Source: Camellia lanceoleosa
Taxonomy: Eukaryota > Streptophyta > Magnoliopsida > Ericales > Theaceae
Reading direction: 5' to 3'
NCBI GenBank assembly: GCA_025200525.1
Contig: CM045758.1
Coordinates: forward strand, 5,390,580-5,454,579
DNA length: 64,000 nt
Shown here: positions 46,416 to 56,999 of the stretch, piece after piece
How positions within the stretch are numbered: position 1 is the stretch's first letter
Layout of the letters: every line of letters starts with the position of its first letter
Position numbers and translations under genes: made by a program
The notes under the pieces: generated by a model
The model's database searches: none
The model's input: the letters and a program-made list of their open reading frames with translations, nothing else
Told to the model about the DNA's origin: nothing

Positions 46416-46930
46416 TTTTATTTTTTTTTATTTTAATTTTTTTTTTTTTTTTTATTTAATTTTTTTATTTAAATGTTAATAGATGTTTTTTATTTATTTT
46501 TTAATTATTATTATTATTATTTTTAAAAAATTTAAATTTAATTTTTATTAAAAAAAAAATATATATATTTATTTTATTTTTATTTATTTATTTTTTTTAA
46601 AAAAAATTTTTTTATTTAATAAAAAAAAAAATAAAATTTTTTTTATTTAATCTAAAAAAAAATAATTAAAATATAAAGATATATTTAATATATTACTTAC
46701 TTAAAAAAAATTAAAAAAATAAAAAATAGTTTTTTTTTTCTTTTTTATATCTTCCCAAAAGCCAACCAAACGTTAATTTACTTAAAAATAATATTTTCAC
46801 AATCAAAAATCAAAAAAAAAACAAACAAAATCCATCATCCAATATAAAAGTGGATTCACGAGATTAGGGAATTAAGACTGATGATTGTCATCTCATCTCC
46901 CAATCTCCATCCAATCTAATCAAACACACC
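45012..46930. mobile_element. two related AT-rich TIR elements in tandem
   Basis: The phrase AGTCC(G/A)(T/C)CGGACATGGA followed by CCCCCATATGGGGGA occurs at 45081-45128 and 46148-46198. Each is followed by GAAATGACCATTTTGACCC-like sequence and a common TCTACTATTTAATTATGTAT. GGGGGACTATCC at 45012 has an inverted relative in GGATTCTAATCCCCC ending near 46064. A second similar pair spans roughly 46080-46930. They look like non-autonomous DNA elements whose interiors have expanded into A/T runs. Exact ends and superfamily are unresolved. Confidence 0.5.
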
Positions 46931-46935
46931 CCAAA

Positions 46936-46939
<4 letters not shown>

Positions 46940-46996
<57 letters not shown>
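46940..46996. repeat. 57-bp poly-A run
   Basis: An uninterrupted A homopolymer. Exact length is uncertain because such runs are prone to sequencing error. Similar T runs occur at 46370-46412. Confidence 0.9.
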
Positions 46997-46998
<2 letters not shown>

Positions 46999-48479
46999 AA
47001 AATGAAAAGAGCAATCAAAATATATATGCATATACGCACAAGCAGCATCTGCAAAGAAAAAAAAGAAGAAAAAAAAAAAAAGTATTAGGATCTTTTACAT
47101 GAAGGTACACAAGTGTGTATACTTCAAGAATATAAAAAGCACAAATTTGCACAAACAAAAAAAACTAAACACAAAAGCACAAAAAAAATAAATAAAAACA
47201 AAAAAAATATATAAATGCTAAAAATTTAAAAAAATAAACAAAAGTTTTAAATTTTTTTTTTTTTTATTTTTTTTTTCTAAAAAAAAAACTTTTGAATTTT
47301 TTTTTAAAAACTGAAAAATAATGAAAAAAAATTTTTTTTTTTCTAATATTTTTTCTTTTTTCATATATATATATTTCAAAATTTATCAAAAATATATATA
47401 TAAAAAAATAAAATTATATTAAAATTATATAAATTTATAAAATATTTTAATTTTATATTATTTATTTTATATTAATTTATTATCTTAGATTTATATTACA
47501 TATTTTATTCATTATATGATTTATTCACATAATACAAATCATTCATATCACATCTCATCATATCACATCAATGATCTCAATAAATAAAATATGATCTCTG
47601 ATAGATCTGTTGAGTAGTGGTTCTTTGAGTAGTAGTGTAGTAGAAGAAAAGAGAGGTTTGAGTAAATGTTGAGTATAGAATTATATTATGAATGAAATTT
47701 GCATTTTTCCCTTATTTTGGAAATAAATAAAAAAAAAAAAATAAAAAAAAAAAAAAAAAAAAAATTAATTAATAAAAAAAAAATAAGAAAAAGTAAAAGT
47801 GTAATTTGATCTGAGAAAAATATAATAAAAATACTAGAAGACTCAAAAAATAATATTGAGTAATAACATAAAACTAAAAATAATTTTTTGAATAAATTTC
47901 AATATAAAAATATACACGCTATTATAAATTTAAAATGATGTGAATAATCATACAATAATTTTGAAAAATATATCATTTTTGAAAAATAGTTTTAAAAACT
48001 TTGAAAGGACACTTTAGGGTTTAAAAAATTTTAAAATATTGAATAGACATGTGTTAATAATACTATGACTGTTTTTCTTATGTTATCAATAATTAATTGT
48101 TCCAGTACATATAAATGTACAAAACCCCCATTCACCTCCGCTCCCCTCCCTTCCAGCCTTCCAAATCTCACTGTCTCCTCACATTTCAATTGACAGGCAT
48201 TACTGGCGACAATGGATGGTGTCACCGAAGGTAGAGGTTATTATTTTGGTGCCTTAAGGTTTAGGGTAAAGGAATTTTTTTTCGTAATTTTGAATTATAA
48301 TAAAAAAACAAATTAGAATTATATTTATATCATTATATATATAATCCAATCAGTCTCTTTCTCTCTCTAACCATCCCCATATTGCTATCTATTTATAAAC
48401 CCCCTTCTCTCACTCTCTCCTCCTCTCTCTCTTATCTAGAAGTATGCTTCATACTATGGCATCTAAACGAGCGTACTAG
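46997..48479. other. low-complexity AT-rich DNA
   Basis: Dominated by A/T runs to about 48000. A TATTTATAAACCCCC motif followed by a TC-rich tract (48386-48437) resembles a plant core promoter (TATA box and Y patch), but no downstream gene is visible. Confidence 0.4.
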
Positions 48480-50810
48480 GTTGCTTCTAATGTAAAGGTT
48501 CTCCATGTCGGTGTATTGAATTTGTTTATATAATCATGTTCATTTGTGTTGTTAGGTATAACCTTTAGCACAGATGCCGGATTTTTTTTTTCAGGTCTGT
48601 AATATTAGTTTATGTGACAACCTTTATCTGTAATTGTGGTGACGAGTGAATGACGTCATATGTTATGTAAATATAAAGTTTTCAATTCTCTGTCTCATAT
48701 AAGTCTGCACAACACTATGGACCTTGTATTATAGCGATCCCGGGTTTACCCCTTATTGTGCAGTGATCCGGACATGTGTCCGTGGATGTTAATAGTTGGG
48801 TATTGTCTTGTTTACATCCTTTTCTACATTGTATTTGAGTTATAGGATGTGTTGGGCAGGTTTTGTTTCAGGTTGGTTGTGTTTGGGAACCAAGGGTTGC
48901 TGCCCAGAAATTTTGTCCTTCGCTCGAGCGAGGAGTTGGTCATTCGAGCGAGCGTTGAGTTTTGTGTCTGGTGGGTCGAGCGAGTGGCCGCTTCGGCGGC
49001 GATTGCGTCTGTCTTGGACTGAACACCATGATTTTTAGCTCGGCGAGCTTTTTCGCCGCTCAGCGATCTGTTCGATCTTCGCTCGGCGGCGGTTTGTCGC
49101 TTCGGCGTCGTCTAGTTGCAGACCTGAAGGGTCGGGCTCCTGGCTCGTGCGAGCTTTTCTTCGCTCGGCGAGCTTCAGGTTGTTGGCTCGAGCGAGACCT
49201 TCTTGGCTCGAGCTAGGGTTTTCTGTGTCTGATCGCTCGAGCGACCAAGTTTTCTCTCGAGCGAGCCTATTTATATCAGTTCGCAGCAGCGATCTAAACT
49301 TCACTTTTTCAAAACTTTTACATCTTTAAACCCTAAATTTGAGAGCCTCTCTCTCTAGACTTGCCTTCTCTCTAAGAAATCATCTCCCTAGAGTGTGAAT
49401 CTACCCTAAGTGCTTTGTTAAAAAGGTAGAGGGTGACTTGGGCTTCGATCTAATCTGAAAATATTTGGCTTTGGAGCAAGTTGGGTGTTGGGTCTTCATC
49501 TCCTTTTGAGCTCAAACTTTGAGGTAGGGATATCCTACTCCTCTTTATGGATTTTGTCTTTGAATTTTAGCATTTTGATGTGTTGGAAGTTGTTGAGTAA
49601 TTTTGAGAAACTTTGGGCCTTTGTGTAATTTTACGAAAGTTGGGGTTTAATTTATAATGAACCTAGAGGCATGTTTGGTATAGAAACATGGGATTAATGT
49701 TGAAACATTGATAAAAATGGAACCTAAGGATTGAGTTGTTAATTATGGAAAATGCCCTAATTACATTGATTAATTAATTGATATGATTAATTATAAGGAA
49801 TGAGGAATTGAAGTGGAAATGTTGATTTAAATATCCATTTTGTGCATTTATTTTCTGTCTAGAAATATCTGCTTTGGGCTATCGGTGGAGGATAGTCTTG
49901 ATTGTTGTAGACAATGCATGATGATTAGGCAAACTAAAACCAATCATTGAAATGTGTCATTGAGAATGACAGTTGAAGAATACGTTAACTGGATGTATTG
50001 ATTCGTGATGTGTATAATTATTGTTTATATGCATTGTGTTGTGTTGGAGAAGATAGGGGATGTACTCCACGGTTTAGGGGAAGATAGGGGATGTACCTCT
50101 AAACCGGATGTTGTTTGGGAGAAGATAGGGGATGGACTCCGTAGATAGAGCTCATATGCTTGTCTTGGGAATGTGATATAGCTAGTATGCATATCTGTGG
50201 AAGTAATGAAATTGTAAGTGGTTAATATGAGTTATTGTCTCATATGAGTTGTGTGGCCAGGTTCTGAGCCACGAATTATAAATTTAGAATTGTAATGTGT
50301 TGTGAAAGAGTGTAAAAGTGTGGACCATCTATCAACTGTTAATCTTTTAGTCATTATTCATAACTGGTTCAGTATATTTCTACTGGGCTGTGGCTCACCC
50401 TATATGGGAACATCATTTTCAGGTACAGGTAGCGCGCCACCTCTAAGGACATAGCTTGGGAGGCTTGAGGCTGATTGACTTTTTGGTCGTTTATTTTCTG
50501 TTGATGTATTACATGTAAATTCAAGCCAAGGGCTTAAGGTGTAATTGAGCTAGTGCTCTCTTTTTTGTAACCAAGTGTTAACTTGGAAAGCTGTAAGCCC
50601 TTAGGGCATTTGCTTTTGTTGTTAACATGTAATACTTTTTGTAATGAAACTGTGATAAATAGAAGGATATGGGACTTTTATATGTATCAATGCATGTCTA
50701 TATTGCTGGGTTTTGTGTTGTTATTTTGAGGGCGTTACATGTATTTTGCTAACTGCTTCCACTAGCCCCTTTAATTTATGAATCTGTTTCAGAGGGTTTA
50801 GATTGTGACA
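48480..50810 (+). mobile_element. family-B LTR fragment interrupted by a family-A solo LTR
   Basis: 48480-48729 and 50745-50810 resemble the 3' end of LTR family B: GTCTCATATAAGTCTGCACAA, then across the insertion GCTAACTGCTTCCACTAGCCCC and ATTGTGACA at 50810. The left limit is unclear because the fragment is truncated and diverged. Confidence 0.62.
48730..50739 (+). mobile_element. solo LTR, family A (2010 bp)
   Basis: Starts TATAGCGATCCC and ends GAGGGCGTTACA, flanked by a perfect duplication TGTAT (48725-48729, 50740-50744). It shows family-A layout: CTCGAG palindromes (48920-49260), a CTCTCTC tract, GGTGGAGGATAG, GAGAAGATAGGGGATG repeats, and the GGGCT-TGGCTCACCCTAT and AACTTGGAAAG blocks. 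It has no interior coding region. It is a diverged subfamily relative to the element at 21873. Confidence 0.88.
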
Positions 50811-51690
50811 GTTTTGGCCTTACAGGTTTTACCCTATATAATGTATTGTACACATTTTAGGATTAGAAAAAAAAAGAGAGGCTGCTGCAGTTTTTAAAGA
50901 GTGAAAAAGCGAGAAAGAGCGTCTGTAATTCTATAATCAATATAGTGAATTGGTGTGGCTCCTAAGGACATGGGCACATTGTCGAACCTCATATATCTAT
51001 GTGTTTTGTCAATTTTTTTTTTTTGGTGATTCATAGTTTTCAAAAGCTATAGGGTTTTGGGATTGAACAGGTGTTAAAATCCTAACACATGTGACATGAA
51101 TGTCACATCCGGCCAAAAGTTTCTAGGGAAAGGCCACAAAATTTTAGGCTAATGAAAGGCTCTAGAATTTCCTAGAACAATCAAGAGATTGATAGAACAT
51201 TGTACATAGTTCTAGAAGTGTGTATACTATTCTTATATATTCTAAAGTAAGACATATAAAAAGATATAGGAAGGATCTAGAATCCTCTCCATCCTTACAT
51301 TTTTAAAATGTTCTTGATAGCCTATAAAAAGGGGGTAGCCTCATTTGCCCAAATCATTCAAGAGTTTCTCTCTCTAGAAATTCCTTGTGTGTGTGTCAAA
51401 ATTTCTACCAAGTAAAACATTTGGTAGATTTTTTTTTTTTTTTTGTATTGTTTAGCATTATTCATATTCAAACATGACCTTGGTCATATTATCAAATAGT
51501 GACTCACCTACATAATAGCAATGTGTATATATATATATGAGAGAGAAGGAGAAAGAGTTCGAAGCATCTTTCTTAAAATCATGAATTAGATAGAGTTTGT
51601 AGAGTTTACACCAAAAGTTCCAATTTGATTTTTGTAGAGATTCAATGCAGCAGCGATGATGGGATCTTTCTTGGAAGCCATGAGTGACCG
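50811..51690. other. non-coding DNA, possible LTR remnant
   Basis: From TGTCACATCCGG near 51103 the sequence contains repeated TCTAGAA phrases. TATAAAAAGGGGG at 51323 is followed by TTTCTCTCTCTAGAAATTCC, a TATA-plus-leader arrangement reminiscent of an LTR U3-R region. No partner repeat or duplication was found. Confidence 0.35.
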
Positions 51691-51691
51691 A

Positions 51692-52135
51692 CTAGAGACT
51701 GTATTGGACCAAAACCGAGTGTTGCATCATGAGAGCAAAGTTCTCATACTCATGCAACTCAGCCATGCGGTTCATGTTTTCAGGTAAAAGAACTGTCGTG
51801 GACAAGGCTGCGTCGACTTCAAGATTCGTAGCACTGCCACTGGCGGTAAGAGGTCTATCGTCGAGCATGATCTCGGGCACCCAGGTCATGCTTCGGGAGT
51901 AGCTGCCACCTTCTTGGTGGTCAGACCTCGGCTTTTTGGCCGGTGGGGCCTCGGATGGACGTTTTTCGGCAGAAAGGGTGCTCTTCTCAGCCTCGGCTAG
52001 TTTTGAGATGGGCACAGTGTCCTCAGAATGACAACTCTGATGATGCCTCGACTCGGCAGGAGGATGTGTGTCTAGTGCTGCGAAAATAGGAGGTACAGAT
52101 AATGACGACTCTGATGATGCCTCAATGAAGAACAC
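51692..52135 (-). pseudogene. orphan fragment of a Tat extra ORF
   Basis: The minus-strand frame has SEDTVPISKLAEAEKS, PPAKKPRSD, TWVPEIMLDDRPLTASGSA and ELHEYENFALMMQHSV. These align in order with the antisense ORF of the Tat element at 3784-6058 (SEDTLPISKLAPSKK near 4858, TPEITLEDKPVMASDSA near 5023, SEYENYALMLQCSV near 5143). No gag, pol or LTR lies nearby, so it is a detached piece of a related ORF. The frame ends in VLVQYSL where the larger copy has its second intron. Confidence 0.7.
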
Positions 52136-52241
52136 GGGGAATAAGTAGTCTGTTTTGATTTGATATAACTTGATTTGATGTATATGTATATGTTCTTATC
52201 TATTTTTTATTTTTTCTTCTTTATATTATGAAGCTCCTTTA

Positions 52242-52454
52242 GACCATATGGCATGTCTCCTGGTGATTCAAGGAATGCTTAATAACCTCATCAAAATTGG
52301 TACAAATGTGGAGTTGGTTCGCAAGGACAAATTCAAGGATGCCGTCTGGACTCTTTGGAAAACTGCGAGTGGCATTGACGGACTAGAAATGAAGACTGAG
52401 ATTATTGATATTGCATCTGATGTTCGTGGAATCAATGTTGGATTACAAACCTAG
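52242..52454 (+). CDS. unrecognised short open frame, possible terminal exon
   Basis: Follows a T-rich tract and CTCCTTTAG, a plausible acceptor. It encodes MACLLVIQGMLNNLIKIG ... VWTLWKTASGIDGLEMKTEI and stops at 52452-52454. Composition is protein-like and not low-complexity, but I cannot name a family and no upstream exon was found. It could be a gene fragment or a chance frame. Confidence 0.25.
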   Translation, partial: DHMACLLVIQGMLNNLIKIGTNVELVRKDKFKDAVWTLWKTASGIDGLEMKTEIIDIASDVRGINVGLQT

Positions 52455-53719
52455 ATTCTACTTGAGTCTCTTTCTCTCTCTGTCATGGATTTGTTTTGTT
52501 TTTGCTTATTTGATTTTATGTTCTTTGGAATTTTGATTTTTTTTTTAATCTAAATTTTGCCCTAATCGAATTGGGATGTGCTTTGGCATTTCATAGCAAC
52601 TGTTCTCTCTCTCGCTCTGGATGGGTTTCTCACTCTGCTTCCACTTTCTCTTGTGCTCTGAGACTTTGAGGGATTGTATTTTTACAACTTAGTGAAGGAC
52701 TATATTGAAACAATAGTGTGAATATGGGCCACCAAAGTAAAATTATAAAAGTTGGAGACGAGAAGTATAATTTATTCTTTCTTTGTTTTTTTTAATCTTT
52801 CACGTTTTTCTACATTTTTTTTTTCAATTACTAAAAGCTTATTTGTTGTCTCAAAATTATATATTTGATTATTTTAAAACAAACTTTTTAATTTAATAAT
52901 TATTTTTACTATTTTATGCAAAAAAAAATTTCATTTATAGATACGTCTAATATAAATGTATTTAAAAAGTATAGTCAAATTGAAGTTTTTAAATTTTTTT
53001 TTATTGGTATTGATTTTATTAACAAAATGAGTAATTTGTTGAGCAACTAGAAAGTTAATTTCATAATTAGAAGTGATAATTTGTATTTTAAATAAATCTG
53101 TGTTTGTAATTTACACTTGGATATATTGAGTTTACTATTTGTCAGAATTTTAAAAAAAGAATAATAATAAATTTAAAGTTTTGTCCCAATTCATTGTTCA
53201 CAAATTTGGGAATAGGTTAGGCTTGGCTCAAGTACACTGTCATCCCATTCTTATTTCAATCTTCCAGTTTCATTCATTTGTTTACCCTGTAAGGCATGAA
53301 AAAAAAAATAATAATAAAATAAAATAAAAATCAAGCTTTGGTCCCAAGTGTTTGTAATGTGCATCATGAATTCTCAAGAAAATTATGAGTTACCCTGTTA
53401 AGGCATGCAAGAAAATTTCATAAACACAAAATAAATAAATAAAAGCTATTTACAATCTAATCTAATCGAAAACTTTATTGCAAACAAGCAACATTTTATC
53501 TGCCCAAGCAAAACACTGCTATTTTAATATTTTAAAAATTTCAAAGCATTTTACAATATATGAATTAGCTTGATTGCAAACATCTCTCATAGATATATGT
53601 ATAAATACATGACGACAAACTTTAACTTGCAAAATTACTTAAATTGAAGTATTGTTCTAACTAGATAATTACTCCATCCATACATAATAGTCTCTGATCT
53701 GAGGCATAATTTATAGACT
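52455..53719. other. gene-free AT-rich DNA
   Basis: Nothing supportable beyond A/T runs and an (ATA)n/(AAAT)n stretch near 53300. Confidence 0.5.
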
Positions 53720-55374
53720 TCGGTGTGCTCAGGACATTCACGAAGTAGTGGCAAAGGGGATAGCAGCACGACATTTAGGAGAGCCTACTTTCTAACCATT
53801 GCACCTGCAATTCCCAGCCTGACACCTTATCTTGGACTGCTGGCCCTTCAAACTCTTTCACTGTGTCCTCAGCGTACAATTGGTGGGAATATTCTCTTGG
53901 TCATGTCCTGAGCTGCCCTAATATACTATGGAATAACTGCGCCCCTCCCAAAGCCCAATTTTTTGGTTGGTTAGCTTGGCATGGCAAGGTTAAGACTGCA
54001 AGCTTTCTCTGCAGAATTGGGGTCTTGGGTTCAAATGTCAACCAAGCTTGTACTTTCTGCAACAATGAAGCTGAATCTGTGAATCATATCCTCCTGTTCT
54101 GCCCTTTTGTTTGGCTAATTTGGTCCAACATTGTATGATGGTGGGGTCTCAAGTGGGTGTTACTTGGTTCTGTGCCAGATCTTATGCACTGGTGGTCTGG
54201 CTACAGGCTGAAAAAAATGGAAAAGAAAATTTGGTTGGCTATTCCTTTTGCTGTTCTCTGGTCCATTTGGAAACTCCGAAATGAATGTGTCTTTAATGGG
54301 GCTCAACCTAACCAAGAGGTGCTTTGTGATCTTATTAAGGTGAGAATAGCACTATGGGTCAAGGCCTCATCACCCTCTCTGGTATTCTCTGTCAGCGACA
54401 TTGTTTCAAATCTACAACAGGTTTTATTCTGCCTCAGGAACGGTGGCTGACCTGTGCTGTGTACTGCTGGTCTAGTCTGGCCTGTTCTGCTCTGGCAGAT
54501 CTGGACTTGTTCTGCTGGTTATCTGCTGATTTTTGGAGCCTCTCTAGTTTATGATTGTGGTTTTGATCTAGTGCTCTCTGATCTGTTGGTCCTTCTCTTG
54601 CTGATGTTAATGTGTTGATTTGTCTTGAGTTGCTTGGGCTTGCTTAGAGTTGTACTCTGCTTGGACCTCTGCTGGCTATTTGGTAGAGTTGTACACTGCT
54701 GGTGTTTGGAGTGCTTACTGTGATGGGGTTGATGAGGCATTCTGCTGGTTGCTTTTCTGCTCTGTTGGACCTCTAATCTGGTGTATAACTTGCAGCAGAT
54801 ATCTCTTAGCTGCTCTGTTTGCTCTGCTGTCTACTTCTGGTTTTCTACTAGTTGTGTTTGAGCTCACATAGTCTTGGCAGCTGCTATCTACTACTGGTTT
54901 TCTGCAGTATGGGTTGGGTGTTTTGTCTCATTTCTGCGGAACACAGTCTGCCCTCAATGGTTGAACTGCTGGTCTGCCTTGCTCAGTGGCCTGCACCAGC
55001 AGCTGGAGTGGATGAAATTTAACTGGCATGAAAGGTTCAGTGAGGATGATGGGAGTTATTGTCACTATGGATCAGTTTATTGCTGGTGCATTACTGCTGT
55101 GAGGATGAAGTTCTGTTTTGCTGCTATTTTGGGGATTGGAAGGGCTGTTTGGAATGGTCTGTATGCTATGGGAGCTGGTATTCTGCTGCTGGTCTGTGTG
55201 AATGGGGTCTCATCTGTCTAATTTATTTCCTGGTTTTTTGCTTTTGCTTTGCGCGTTGGTTTCTCACCAACTAGGAGGTTGGAGTTTGTTTTAGCTCCAA
55301 GCTCCTCTTTATTGATGTAAATTTTCTTTTCCATCAATAAAGTCTTTTTTGCCGATCAAAAAAAAAAAAAAAAA
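53720..55374 (+). mobile_element. 3' end of an L1-type LINE with poly-A tail
   Basis: Contains the C-terminal zinc-binding part of LINE ORF2, about 0.9 kb of 3' untranslated sequence, AATAAA at 55336-55341 and a 17-base A tail at 55358-55374. The 5' end is truncated at about 53720, as usual for plant LINEs. No target-site duplication was recognised. Small open frames in the 3' part (54354-55274) are not conserved proteins. Confidence 0.82.
53863..54450 (+). pseudogene. LINE ORF2 C terminus, zf-RVT domain
   Basis: One frame with a single stop (TGA 54136-54138). It reads WNNCAPPKAQFFGWLAWHGK, then CTFCNNEAESVNHILLFCPF, the C-x2-C ... H-x4-C pattern of the reverse-transcriptase zinc-binding domain, then AVLWSIWKLRNECVFNG and the C terminus at 54450. 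RT and endonuclease are absent, so this is a dead 5'-truncated copy. Confidence 0.88.
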
Positions 55375-56782
55375 GAATTGACAAAATCTATTATTTTCAT
55401 CCTCGCTAAGGCACTGCACAATTCAAGAAAGAGAAACAATTATTATAAATCTGGACCTCATGTTTATGTAACACTAACTTGTTTAGTACAAACACACTAG
55501 TTAATTAAATAATTCCAAATGCAATGAGAGAATACTTCTCCAATAAAAATGAAGTGTGGAATACAATGAAAGAATGAGAATATTTATCTGTCATTGAATA
55601 TATATATATTGAGGTTATTTATAACATCTCATACCAAAGAAAAAAAGACAATAAACACACGAGAAAGCACATAAAACATTTTTCCTATTCATCACAATAT
55701 AGTCTACAATTGGAAGATTGAAGGTAGTTCCTTTTAGACTGTGTTTTAGATCATAGATTTGTAACAAATAAAATACAGAGAACCATTCCCTCCCAAAAAA
55801 TTTCAAACTCCAAGCATAGTGTCTTAGGAAAATAAACCAAACGAACTTGAAAATGATGACAACTGTTAATCAGTATCCATAAATCACACATGAAAAGAGA
55901 TCATACATAACATAGGAAAAAGTTCATATTTTGCTTGATAAAAAAGGGTAGGAGTGACAAATAGTAGCAATCCTCCTTGAGTGTGACCAATGAAGCCGCT
56001 ACCTGCTAGTGAGCCGGACAAGAAGGACTTAGATAGGTTTGAGAAAGTGGGGGTTACAGCATGCAGGGGATCTGCATTTGCCATAGCTTGACACCAACCC
56101 CACCAAGGTCCTAACGAGTGGAGGTCAGAAGCACAGGTGGATGGGAACCACATTGCCCCCATGAAGCCTTGAACCCAAAGCCACTTGCTCACCAAACCCA
56201 GTGGAAGTAAGCCCTTTGGTGGTATGAAAGAGTTAAAATAATCCATGCATAATGGGTTTTGGTTCCTCTTTCCGGCAAAGAAATTAATGATTTTACCTAT
56301 GATTTTAAGCAAACTAATTTAAGGATCAATTCCAATTTCAAGTCAAGTTATGAATTTGATACAGTCCTAGGTTCAATAATATGAAATATGTTTACATAAA
56401 TAGGGTAACTTAATAGATATAACCAAGGACTGCATCAAATTCATATTCATTGTTTCCTATCCCACCATATTCATTATTTACAAGCTATAATAACAAAATG
56501 AATAAGAGAAACGAATGATTAACATGATAATGTATTTGTCTTCAACATTGACACTGTTTCTTGATCCATAGGATTGAAAAGGATAATACATTTTGATCAT
56601 AAAACTCAATCGACAAGGAAATAATTGAAATGGGGATTCAAAATAAGAATGAATTAAAACCATATATTCTACCGTAAACTACACATTCCATATTTTTCAT
56701 TCTCAATTTTAAAAAGCAAGAAAACAATTATTATAGCACATGAACAAATATCTACAAGTTCCTAATATAAACACAATTTTAC
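55375..56782. other. DNA downstream of the candidate host gene
   Basis: Further exons of the minus-strand gene may lie here, but I could not choose any by splice sites and phase. The minus frame 55884-56312 (contains SGSLAGSGFIGHTQGGLLLF) is long for this composition but matches no family I know. Confidence 0.35.
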
Positions 56783-56907
56783 CTTCTTGTACTTCTCATA
56801 AGCTATTCTGCACTTTCTAGGGTCCGTATCCCTTTTATGATTTATGTAATCTTCAATATTGGCAAAACCTGCAGCAGTTGCTTCTTTCTGGAGAGATTCC
56901 CAACGCT
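56783..56907 (-). CDS. exon 4 of an unrecognised minus-strand host gene
   Basis: Bounded by AATGTAG acceptor and AAG|GTAAAA donor. With the G left over from exon 3 it encodes ERWESLQKEATAAGFANIED then YINHKRDTDPRKCRIAYEKY and KK: charged, helix-like and free of repeats. Its phase agrees with exon 3, and the open frame ends soon after the donor, as expected for an exon. I do not recognise the protein. Confidence 0.58.
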
Positions 56908-56999
56908 CTACATTAAAAAGCAAAACCCAACTCACCTCACCCATGTAGATAACAAAAAATAATTCGGTTAAATTACAAATATACTCCTTAAGATTTATC

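Noticed and set aside
51103..51480. Complete solo LTR starting TGTCACATCCGG
   Set aside because: No matching terminus or target duplication was found; recorded only as a possible remnant.
54354..55274. Cys/Trp/Leu-rich frames after the LINE zf-RVT domain
   Set aside because: Lie in the LINE 3' untranslated region; composition follows repeated CTGCTGG phrases.
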